From: Brugia malayi
Lineage: Eukaryota > Nematoda > Chromadorea > Rhabditida > Onchocercidae
DNA: 64,000 nucleotides
Reading direction: 5' to 3'
Assembly: GCF_000002995.4 (NCBI RefSeq)
Contig: NW_025062479.1
Location: forward strand, 20,580,721-20,644,720
Shown here: positions 53,929 to 64,000 of the stretch, in pieces
Layout of the letters: each line of letters opens with the position of its first letter
Position numbering within the stretch: position 1 is the stretch's first letter
Notes under the pieces: model-generated
Told to the model about the DNA's origin: nothing
What the model saw: the letters and a program-made list of their open reading frames with translations, nothing else
The model's database searches: none
Position numbers and translations under genes: made by a program

Positions 53929-56744
53929 TCCTAATTGCTGTCATATTATTTGGTATAACTAAATGAAACATTTGGTGATATGATGTCAACTGGGCGTATA
54001 ACTCTATAGTCATCAGAGCCTAAAATGTATTAGTGAACAGGCATTAAGTATTCCTTTTATTTCCACAATAAAGTTATTAATTCTCTTTCCTTTAAAAGTT
54101 CCCTCTTTATTGCTCTTCTTAGAATCTTTTTGATAAGCCCAATAATCCGTTTGAACGCCAAATTGCTATGCACACCTCTCTAAAATACTTCGAAATCCAA
54201 ATCGCAGCTCTAATCCACGAAAACCAGTTGAATCTGTACTGGATCAATTCTTTACCTAACAGGCCACAATAAACAAGTTGAGATAATGAAAAAGTGTTCC
54301 ATCACCAATTTTAAAGTTGTTAGCAATTATGTCTGCTGACCCTTCTTAATTTGGCAATATTTCAGGTAGTAATAAAAACGATTTTTACAAACGAATTGTT
54401 TGTTATACTTTTATCCATATGACTGTTGTTACGAATTCATTTTTCACCATAGCAAACAGGAAAAGTGGTGAAGTTATTAGAAATAATATACCGATTACTT
54501 TAATCAAAAAGAGTAGTTCGTGCCTGTTTGCAATGTTTACGACTGTTTTGGTATTCCAACAAAGTTTCGTCCATTACGGAGCCATATTACGAGCTCAATT
54601 TTTATCCATCTTTTACATATTTAAATTTTAATAAATTTTTAAATTGTGGTTACAAGCCTATTATTTATTCATTTTACGTAATAAGTTCAAATTACTTAAA
54701 ATACTCTTGAACATTGGATTCTATTGAATTCGTGTGAATGATAAACGTTTCATTTGAACATTATATAAATATATAATGTAAACAAAGAAAAGGAGAGGCA
54801 ATTTAAGATTTAAATATTAGGTAGGAAACAATGTATAAAGGATTTACATCAGAAACAAAGAAAAAAAAAGAAAGAGAAAACAGTTTACTGTAACGAATTA
54901 TTGCAAACAATATATAAAGAATACACAGCAAAAACATGAGTGGAGACAAAGAGGTATAAACATTATTGGAAACAATGTGTAAAGGGTTTACAACCTACGC
55001 ATGGTTAAAACAAAAAGTTTAGGGTTCATCGAACATATTTCCTACCCTACTAAAATTTTGCGACAAAATGTTCCATACCGGGAACATGGGGATTTGTTAG
55101 GGAAGCTTCCTGATTATAGTTTGGAGTTTGTAAAGACGATTCACCGTCTATTGTAACGAATTTTATTCGTCAACAACTCACAAAATATTAATGATAATAT
55201 ACTGGTAATTTCTAGAGGTGTTATTTATGAGAATGGATAAATGATTACTTACGTGAAATACAGTTTGGAACACTTTTTACATTTTTTTGAAGAATGTTCA
55301 GTTTAATCAATCTCCAGTCTCATGAATTAATAAAATTTTGTTCTGATATATTATTGCAATTTGGTTTTTTCCGACATGCGTAACTAGCAATTATTGATAC
55401 TGTTGTAAATCTAAAGTAAAACAAATGAGTGAAAGGCTGCTAATACTGTCTAACGTCATTTTTTTACAGTGGGTTGGCAGATTCGGGCCATATATTTTGG
55501 CATACTCCATATTTGCTGAAAATCGTGCATGCAGCTGACAGATATCAGACTGAAACTAAAATATAACAAAATGTATAAAAATACAATAACTTACCCAGTG
55601 ATGTAAAAGTAAAAGGTTTGGGTATAAGAAGAGGAATAGATCAAGCAATAGATCAATATCTTTTACAACGCACATAAAGCTTTTTTGGTGATTTAGCACT
55701 ATTAGAAATTGTTTTGCTCCAAGTGTAACTTTGTTCCAGAAAATGATAGAACCCTTTTAACTGTTCCTGATTTGTTTCATCTGCGCAGCATATAAAGAAA
55801 GGAAAAATATGTGATGAATACATTTTGTAATTTTCGTAAACCATCTCAAAGGCTTTTATTTTAAGCCGTTTAAAGAATGATTTTGTGCTTATCCACATAG
55901 TTTAATTAGTTAATTGTTTCATAATTTTGAATATCATTCTACGAAGAGTAAGTTGCTTCTATGCCCACTTTATCTCTCTCTCTCTATATATATACATATA
56001 TACATGATGTTTTGTAAATTCAGTTTACACCTTGTTTATTTTTAATTTATATATGCACTTTGTCAATTAATAAGTGATAATCAGCTGATAAGTTGTACGT
56101 GCTTTTGGTTTATTTTGGGTATAGAACTTTCTGGTATAAACCTATTTGTTAAGCTTTTTTTCGCCATTCCATTTATCGATAGTCGGAAGTCTTTGTATAT
56201 TATAAAATGTTACTTCATTCACCCTTTGTTTACGGAGAGAAAAGAACAAATAATTGTGTAAAACACTACAAATTATGCGATCACTCAAATCGTTGACACT
56301 CATTGACTTTATCACGAAATTTGAAATAAGTCTTGCGAACCTCCAAATAACGTACAAATTATATCAAATAAAATTGTATTACCCCCATAAAACTAAAGAT
56401 TGACTTATTTCTTACTTGGTTTCCTGGCATTTATCTTATATACTGACAGCTCTTTGTTAGATTGATCTCTTTTCTGTATGTGAACTGCTTATTGTGGATC
56501 ATATCTTTGTGTCTGTATAGTACTGGCCATGTGGGGAGGTTACTTATATCGGAGCTATTGAGAAACAATTGATTTTGCAAGATTAGAAATTTTTTAATAA
56601 AGAAATTTTCTTTTAACTGAGTTTAAAAGCATTTACCACAAAGTCATTTCAGTCGCTTTTGCATTTATGAAATTTACTACTTATATTATTCTTGCTAAAA
56701 CGAAAAAAAAGATATATATATAGTTTGTATGATGATAGTTTCTA

Positions 56745-56865
56745 GCAAAGTAAATCACTTATGCAATTTTTTTTTTTTCAAACATTTAGATGAAAGAGTT
56801 CAGGGGTTCGTTTAAAAGATACGGAGAATAGTTTAATCAGCTACAACCATCTTAAGTTCTAATTT
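56745..56865 (+). repeat. diverged third copy of the S3 3' flank
   Basis: GCAAAGTAAATCACTT, then a T-run, GAGTTCAGG, TTAAAAGATACGGAGAATAG and TTTAATCAGCTACA follow the order of 53494-53588 with many differences. It lies on the plus strand, so it is inverted relative to the right arm's own copy at 57177-57271. Confidence 0.7.
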
Positions 56866-56911
56866 TCGAAACTGTAGTTGTATTGTAATTATTGTTTAAA
56901 TTAAATTTTTA

Positions 56912-57126
56912 TCATCTTTTGTTCTGCCTTGTTTGAGACGTTGCAGTAGTAGCTCAGTGTCATTTATTTTTATCAGATTTAAAATACCTTTTTTGTCTTC
57001 GTCCATACTTTTACTATACTTTGTCTTTTCTTCTTCTGTTTTTAATAAGGTCAAAATATGCTGGATATATTCCACCCATTTTGCATTAGCGGTTTCGAGA
57101 GTGTGAATATGTAACCCGATACGCAT
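56912..57126 (-). mobile_element. Gag-like fragment at the inner end of the right arm
   Basis: Mirror of the left-arm fragment, ATG at 57124-57126. It differs at a few positions (for example KGILNLI in place of KGILKLI) and then diverges completely after RTKDD. Resemblance to the BEL/Pao Gag N-terminus is suggestive only. Confidence 0.4.
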
Positions 57127-57478
57127 TAATTTCTCCTCAGTAATTCCTTTTCTGAGGAGAAAATTTTTTGTAACTATGTAACTAATTAAACTCTTCTCCG
57201 TATCTTTTAAGCAGAAGGCAATGAATTCCTGAGTTCTTTTTAAAAATTAGAAAAAAGCATAAATAAAATGATTTACTTTGCACGAGCTCAGATTAAGATG
57301 GAAATTGTAGTTTGCATTTGTAATTATTGTATTTTAACGCGAATGATGACTGAAAGAAAGAAAATGAAATGTTGTTGTGAGAAATGTGTAAGCGTATTCA
57401 AATTTAACTAATTTACCAAAGTCTATAAACGATTGGTTTTTCTAATGGAAGTCGTAACATTGAAAATTATACAAAGAA

Positions 57479-59401
57479 TCACTTGGCAAATTGGCCTGCA
57501 AACAGAATTGTGTTCAAGTTCTTAACAATTGCAAATAGGAATGGTTGGTCAGCAATGAATGGCCTAGGTACTGCAAATATGAGAGGTACTAAATCAAGCA
57601 TCGTGGCAGCAGCTGACTCGGTTCCTTTTTCATTCACCTGTAAGTGAATAACCAAAATCTATGGTTTTTTTTTAGCAAGCGGTCATTAAAAAGATTACAT
57701 TATATTCTTATTTAGCGAGAATTTTCACAAACCTCAATGAAGCCTCTATGCATGATGTTGCCTACAGAGATTGCATCATTAGTAAGCTCTCTGAAATTAG
57801 CTGTTTCACTGATAGCATCTTCAATACCAATTTTTTGTAGAGTTTCTTTCAAATCCATTTTCCCTTCCAAACGGAATTTCGGTAATTTTAGCTGAAAGCC
57901 GAAGAACATTAAATCGATAACAATAAAACTGTAAAATTACAAATCGATTAGCATATCGGAAAAAGCAAATGACAATGTTTTACCGATACATCGTTTGGTG
58001 TAGCTGAAGAAATATATGAAAGTAGATCTCGACCCGTTAAATTTCTCAGAACATTTTGCAAGCCAAAGCGTGTTTTTGGCAATATGAAGACCATTTCCAC
58101 TTCTTCACCAATATAAGGCAATTTGATAACTTGCACAGAATGGTCCTCATAGTACGGGAATTCCGATTGTAATGTCATCATTGACACCTAGGAAGATAGA
58201 AATGATAGAGAGAAAGCACAGACAAATTCATTCAACATGAATGAGTTTTGAAAGAAACAGCTTGCCGCTTCAAATTTTGACATTCCAGAAGATATTCACA
58301 TTTTTCGTTTCGTGCTGAGAAATATGAAATATTTCATCATGAGTATTCATGTCATCAAACTGTGTCTCCCAAGTACCACTGAAGTATATTGCATTTAGTA
58401 GCAACATTTTAGTGTTCTTATTGATATCGCCTGCTGTTATTAACTCTGTTATTTTACGATTAGTCTTTTGCGATACCCAATTGTTGATTTCCTGGAAGAG
58501 AACTTTACTATTGTCATTTACAATAATCAAAGACAATAATTCTTTAAACAATTGGAATTGCTGAATCTAAGAAATAGAACCACTTAAGAGATAGTAGCTA
58601 CCATTGTATCATTCTTCCTTTCTGATTACATCTTTCTCTACTCATTTAATCTTTGTTTTTATCATAGATCAAACCTGAGCAACTTGTTGACTCTGTTCGT
58701 TACTGAAACTATGTAATGTTTCACCATAATAAAATCTAAGTACTCTGGCAAAGCTTTCCTTTACAGAAAATCCTTGCTGTACGTAAAAACGATTTGCTAT
58801 ATTCAGTGTGTAGTTTTCATTTTTTCTCGCATCAATAACTGCCAGCAAATGGGCAAAATATTTTCGAACTTCTGCTTTTTTTGCAGCTGAAATGTTTTAT
58901 TTGTGTAACTTTCCAAAATTTGTTAATTATAGCACTGGAATTCTAATGCAGTTAACATTTCTGTATAAAGCAAGTTTTCAATGAAATTTCAAAAATTACT
59001 TCCTCCAAGAACATTTTGCAGTTGTTGCTTTGTTTCTTTATCTGCTGCGAGATAAATCATAAAAAGTGCGGTTGACACGGAAAGAGGAGATAATATGGCA
59101 GATTTACCACCTTGTCCTATTTCTTTCAACAAGCTGACCGCAAAGTTAAATTGTGCATAGTCAATCGAAGAACTGAAAAAGTCTGTTAAAAGGAGACGTG
59201 AAAGAAATTGGAATTGAAAACATAACTAAGAAAGTGTTATTGTTGATTGTAAGATACTAATAATGACAAATCAGCTATGGCTATTTATTTGCTTTTAAAA
59301 TATTAGCTGTTCAGAAAATTTTCGACGTACATTTTTCCAAATATTAATGCAAATTGAACGTTCGCAAATAGAAATAATGCGGGGATAATTACACAGTTCA
59401 T
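57479..59401 (-). CDS. secreted inhibitory-type serpin S3, copy b, seven exons, 389 aa
   Basis: Mirror copy of S3a with no coding difference in the stretches compared. Exons: 59331-59401, 59000-59172, 58675-58886, 58300-58491, 57984-58187, 57733-57891, 57479-57637. Same signal peptide, inhibitory hinge and predicted Leu-Ile reactive bond. Its 3' end faces that of S3a across the spacer. If both copies are transcribed their messages would be indistinguishable, so expression evidence cannot be assigned to one copy. Confidence 0.94.
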
Positions 59402-59425
59402 CTTTCTAAAATACAAATATAATAT

Positions 59426-59504
59426 AGAATTAGCTCATAGTCGAATATATATATCGCCGGCCCCACGGTCCAAATTTACTTGCCCACCTATCTAAAATGG
59501 TTTG
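59426..59504 (-). promoter_or_regulatory. conserved upstream block of S3b
   Basis: Mirror of 51261-51339. Confidence 0.5.
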
Positions 59505-59571
59505 TAAAAATTTGAGCTAGCTAAGTGAAGTGACTGAGCTACAAAGTACTTATATTAATGAGTGGTTTATA

Positions 59572-59610
59572 TCAAAATAAACATGCTGTTTCTTAGCATG
59601 TTTATTTTGA
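59572..59610. repeat. 16-bp perfect hairpin, mirror copy
   Basis: Mirror of 51155-51193; beside the A15 tract at 59617-59631. Confidence 0.9.
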
Positions 59611-60156
59611 GACATGAAAAAAAAAAAAAAAGAAATAATGGGTAATAGTATTAAGCAAGTAATTATATTTAAGCAACATATAGACGCTGAAGCTTTCTCA
59701 AAATTCGAGTAAATTAATAACAATATTTGTCATTTCTGCTGCGGTAGAAGCATATCTTTGGACTCCCACTAGATAGTTGCACCTGAAGAAAATGTGAATG
59801 AATTATACTCAAACTTACACTTGACATTATTTCAATTAACATAATGTAAATTGATTAATTTAAACATTAACCTTGTTTAATCAGAACTAAAGAAATTCAT
59901 TCAGTACGAATTTAAAGCCTGACCTATAGGAATGAAAGCATAATTCAGCAGAAAGGATGAAAAAAATAAATTTTTCCTAGAAATTTAAAATTAATTCTCA
60001 TATTTGTAAATATTTTCAAATTATAATATTAAAAAGTTGAAAGATCAAATTTCGTTAGCTTATGTTTTCAGCGATAAAAAGAAATGATTATACAATGATA
60101 GAAGTATGAAATTAACATTTTGACTGTTAACAAAATATTTCTGATAAGATATGAAG

Positions 60157-60412
60157 AAGACACTGTTTCATTCTACAACTCATTGTATCAACGGTACTAT
60201 ATATCAGTGATGTTTACAAGTTTTGTATTCAAGAATTGCTGCTGAAAAAAAAATGTATATTTGAAATAATCTAATAAGGAAAATTGACGTTTTACATTAT
60301 GTTATCAAAGAATAGCAATATTCATTGTTTTGTTAGCAGGAATTTGTGATTTCTTCGTAGATTTAATACAAATTAAGAATTAAACAGAGAATTGCTTGCA
60401 GCTTGAAACATT
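60157..60412 (+). repeat. serpin upstream-flank repeat, copy 3
   Basis: Nearly the same as 42406-42660 and the mirror of 50354-50609. Confidence 0.9.
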
Positions 60413-60869
60413 TTATTGGATGTGAAACTTAGGGAAAACTTTTTAAATTTTTTGAAAAAATGAAATGACATGGCAAATATTTAGAAGTTTTGATAGATGA
60501 TCAAATTTTTATGAGCAACAACAGTAAAGAAATAATTTTGTCTCATGTAAATTTTTGCCTGAGATACTACGTTTATCAAGAATTGAAAAAAATGTAGTAC
60601 AAAAATTTTTTCCAATAATAATGAATAACCAGAAAACAATCTTTGGTAATGTTTGCACAAGTGAATGGTACGATAAAAAAAAACAAATAAATGCATTCAC
60701 TCACTTTCAGTCTGCAAAATGTATATGTAACCTTAAAGGGGTAGATATGAAATGAAAGAGTAAATGGTTGCGAGTTGAAAATAACAAACAAACATCGATA
60801 ATTTACTTAACTCAGTGATATAAATACTTTCCAGCTTACTGACACCACACTTTGCTGGCTTGTGTAGTT

Positions 60870-60951
60870 CCAATCTATTTTAGATGGTAGAAATGAAGCT
60901 GGACCACGGAGCAGCAATTCTTGCTTTATATATTCGATTATGAGCTAATTC
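60870..60951 (+). promoter_or_regulatory. conserved upstream block of S2b
   Basis: CTATTTTAGATGGTAG, GGACCACGGAGCAGC, then TATATATTCGATTATGAGCT and AATTCC. Word order matches the S3 block although S2 and S3 proteins are clearly diverged. It ends 92 bp before the ATG; an atttcag acceptor, four bases before the ATG, may take a spliced leader. Confidence 0.5.
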
Positions 60952-61043
60952 CAAGCTTTCATAATTATATTTACGGGATTCGAGAGCATTATTTGTGTTC
61001 CATTATTTCAGCAGGTTGAGTACTAGATTAGTATTTCAGAAAG

Positions 61044-63059
61044 ATGAATTATGCAATCATCACCGCATTACTTCTATTTGCAAGCATTCAGTTTGTATCG
61101 ATATTTGGAGAACTGTACGTAGAAAAATTAAAGCTTTCCTAAAGACATTTCACAGTAATGAAATAATTAAGCTATTGTTAGTGTCTAACCATCATCAATG
61201 ATACTTTTTTCTTAGTACATTTCCAAATTCAGAATTTTTATTTCTCATCATTAACGATCTTTTTTTAGTTCATTGCTAGATCATGCGCTGTTTAACTTTA
61301 CGGTGAGCTTAATGCAAAAAATAGCGAAGGACGATAAATCAGCCATTCTATCTCCTCTTTCTGTATCAACTTCACTGTTTATGGTTTACCTCGCAGCGGA
61401 TGGCAAAACGAAGGAGCAATTGCAGAAAATTCTTGGTGGAAGTAACTATAGAGTGAAAATATTTGAATTTAAGATTTTTTTCTTATGAGTTGTATTTTAT
61501 TACCAAAGCAGCGAAGGTTTCAGTAGCCTAAAATGTCATGATTGGAAGAATATATTATATTTCAGAAATAAAATGATTTTGACTAATTTTAATTTTCAGC
61601 TGCAAGGACATCTGATCTTCGACAATACTTCGCCAATCAAATAGCTGATAGCGCAAACATAAAAAGCAAAAAATACAAGTTGAATGTAGCAAATCGTTTT
61701 TGCATAAGGGAGGGATTTTCTGTAAAAGACAGCTTCAAAAGAATGCTCCGAATGTATTACAACGAAACAATGCATGAATTTAGTTTTGAGAAGAGGAAGG
61801 AATTTGTTAAGGTATGTTCATTGACGAAATGCAAAAATGATATGAAGATGGAGAAGTGAGGCTGAAATAATATATATGTACTAGATTAAATCTACACGAA
61901 CACCAATTAATGAATTTGGAACGAAATAACCAAACACTGCGCTAATGTTCAATTTTAATATATTTTTAGGAAATCAATAAATGGATTTCGAGTAAAACAA
62001 ACAAGAAAATTAAAGATTTAATAAATGAGGACAGTATCAACAAGGATACAAATATTTTGCTCATGAATGCAATTTACTTCAAAGCCACTTGGAAAAAACA
62101 ATTCATGAAGATTTTGACCAAAGAAAGAGAATTTCACATTTCTGAAAACGAAATGAAACGAGTAAATATGTTAATATTTGTTACAATTAGCAGCCTCTAA
62201 TTTATTTTAGAATGCTTACACATTGAATAAATAAATACATGTGCACTTTTTCATCACCATTTCTTTTCGTTCAGATACCGATGATGATGAATGACATTAA
62301 ATTGCTTTATTACGAAGATAATCTTGTGCAAGTTATCAAACTACCTTATACTCGCCCTAAAATAGAAATGGTTTTCATACTGCCAAAAGCACGCTTCGGC
62401 TTATCTGATGTTCTAGCAAAATTAACGGGTGAAGATCTATTCAAATATATTAATGATGCAAAAAAAAACTACGTTACCGTAAGTGATTCATTCAATTGTA
62501 ATTAACTTCGCTAAACAAATTAGTGCATAAAATTATGGGTGACAAAAAAAAAAAAAGCATTTCCAATGGATTTGTTGCTTATTTTTGCTTGCTACCTTTA
62601 TTTTATTCCGTTCTTTCTGTCATTTCGGAGTTACTTCAGGTCATTATACCAAAATTTCAAGTGAAAGAAAAATTAGATCTGAAAGAAGCTCTACAAAAAA
62701 TTGGCATCACAGATGTTTTCAGTGGAACAGGCAGTTTTGGAGAGCTAGTAAATAATACAGTTTCAGTTTCTATTGGCAAAGTTATGCATGCAGGCTTCAT
62801 TGAGGTTAGTGTGAACTTTCTTTTAATGGAAAATTAACAATCGTTTCTTTCTGAATATTTTGAAATTTTTTGGAAATTGTAAATTTTATTCTTTTCCTTA
62901 CAGATAGATGAAAAAGGAACGGAATCAACGGCTGCCACAGTAGTTGATTTAATAGATCGTATGGGTACGCAGCGTCGTTTTGTTGCTGATCATCCATTCC
63001 TCTTTGCAATTGTTGACAATTTGAAGACTGTTCTATTCATAGGTCAATATGTGAAATGA
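61044..63059 (+). CDS. secreted inhibitory-type serpin S2, copy b, seven exons, 390 aa
   Basis: Mirror copy of S2a with no coding difference in the stretches compared. Exons: 61044-61114, 61269-61441, 61600-61811, 61970-62161, 62275-62478, 62640-62804, 62904-63059 (1173 nt, all GT-AG). The exon 3 donor here is AAG|GTATGT, the position where S1 has GC. Reactive bond predicted Arg358-Met359. The seven-exon layout with phases 2,1,0,0,0,0 is the same in all five serpins. Confidence 0.94.
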
Positions 63060-64000
63060 TCCTCTGAATAATACTTTGAATTTCAAGCTTTGCAAAATGT
63101 TGATATTTGATGCGACTTGATTTTTTTACAATAAATCTATTAAGAAATAGGTGTGCACATGTTGACAGCCTTATTAATAATTTCAAATTCTCCTTCAGTC
63201 CAAATTTTAGTCACAAAAAAAAAAAAAAATACATGCATAATTTATTCGGCATGCGGACATTAAGAAAATCTTATTTCATCAATTACTGTCTGGAGTTTGT
63301 GTTTTCTTATCAATTCTCTAACTTCATTTTCTAATCCTTCTAGTTATCTACAACATACAGCTTGTGACAAAATGATGTTGACAAGATTCTGAACTGTACA
63401 CTGTAGTGGGATTTTCACGCAAGAAGTTTGTGATTCTGTTACTTTCTCCCATTTAAATGAGCCTTTCGAATTACTCCGGAATAAGCAAATTGAAATTCTT
63501 GAATGGTGATAAGTTTCAAGAAATGTAATATTATAATTGGTAGTACAAAAGTTAGTGGATAACATTTAGTAATTTCGAGTAATTCTTCTGTTCATGCCTT
63601 TGCACCATGATATCAGAAAATACAATCTTTATCAAAATTGGATTCATCCAATTTTTTTTTCACCCATAATGAAAATTCATTAACCAATTAGCAATGCAAT
63701 ACGGTGTAAAGGTTGAAACAAAGGATAATAAAATATTAGTTAATTGATCCAATAAACAAAAAAATGTTATTTGATTGTAAATAAAAGTCATTTGGGAAAA
63801 CATGAGTAGTTATTGGTTATAAAATTTCATTATAAAATTTTATCACAATCCAGTTTATATTGCATCATCATAGCATTTCTTTCATGTTAGCCTATTAAAA
63901 TTCTCAAATATTGACCATATAATTTCACTTTTACTTGAGCTTCATATTTAATTGCTGTCATATATGTTACTACATCAACAAATAAATTATAAAAACTAAC
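63060..64000. other. S2b 3' flank, still inside the right arm
   Basis: Mirror of 46767-47707. No gene recognised. Confidence 0.6.

Larger units (their letters stand above)
53854..56911. other. spacer of the giant inverted repeat
   Basis: 3.06 kb present once. It starts with a TA microsatellite. Weak internal direct repeats occur (GGAAACAATGTRTAAAGGRTTTACA near 54822 and 54970). Two minus-strand open stretches (56142-56357 and 55653-55898) look mildly protein-like, but no family, start or splice chain can be given. A diverged plus-strand copy of the S3 3' flank lies at about 56745-56865. Confidence 0.5.
59402..61043. other. divergent intergenic region between S3b and S2b
   Basis: Mirror of 49724-51363. 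No gene; carries both serpin upstream blocks, the hairpin, the A15 tract (59617-59631) and the flank repeat. Confidence 0.7.
56912..64000 (-). repeat. giant inverted repeat, right arm (continues past the window)
   Basis: Reverse complement of 46767-53853, see that entry. It is still matching at the last base of the window, so the true arm is longer than 7.09 kb. Confidence 0.97.

Noticed and set aside
55653..56357. Two mildly protein-like minus-strand stretches in the palindrome spacer
   Set aside because: No start, splice chain or recognised motif; kept only as a note on the spacer.

Overview
The window is AT-rich nuclear DNA from a nematode. Genes are split by many short introns with extended (T)TTTCAG acceptors, several first exons start a few bases after an isolated acceptor with no upstream coding exon (consistent with spliced-leader trans-splicing), and the gene families (a supplementary-type nuclear receptor, a nematode PTP, small secreted serpins in a cluster) fit a clade III parasite. 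A filarial worm is my best guess, from base composition and the serpin cluster; this is inference. No rRNA, tRNA or CRISPR was seen.

Left part (1-33.4 kb), single-copy cellular genes. A possible last exon of a plus-strand gene (121-162) faces an M17 aminopeptidase on the minus strand (nine exons, 565-5792, 501 aa). Next, also minus, is the ADP-forming succinyl-CoA ligase beta subunit SUCLA2 (ten exons, 8514-13164, 432 aa). Part of an unrecognised acidic, coiled-coil-like gene follows (15049-15880, minus). A plus-strand gene at 16704-22948 encodes an apparently active tyrosine phosphatase with a basic N-terminal extension and a long Pro/Gln repeat tail. A four-exon gene for a 185 aa multi-pass membrane protein lies at 27662-29276 (plus), then a nuclear receptor with a DNA-binding domain but no visible ligand-binding domain at 30372-33402 (minus). 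33.4-38.1 kb is empty apart from repeats and one perfect 46-bp inverted repeat.

Middle (38.1-42.4 kb): broken BEL/Pao retrotransposon sequence, with two Gag-like copies, a zinc knuckle, protease, reverse transcriptase and RNase H fragments, all interrupted by stops and frameshifts.

Right part (42.4-64 kb): a serpin cluster of five genes in three kinds. S1 (43959-46140, plus) is divergent, with a GC splice donor, a degraded hinge and an extra C-terminal tail. S2 and S3 form a head-to-head pair, and this pair is present twice as the arms of a giant inverted repeat: 46767-53853 pairs with 56912-64000 (cut by the window end) around a 3.06-kb spacer. In the stretches I compared, the arms differ only by two 1-bp homopolymer indels, except for the innermost ~70 bp where substitutions cluster. 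S2 and S3 keep intact inhibitory hinges but have different predicted P1 residues (Arg and Leu), so the locus encodes secreted inhibitors with different predicted protease preferences. Retroelement pieces lie at both recognisable duplication breakpoints.

All exon joins were made by eye from splice consensus, reading phase and family similarity; none has been tested against transcripts.
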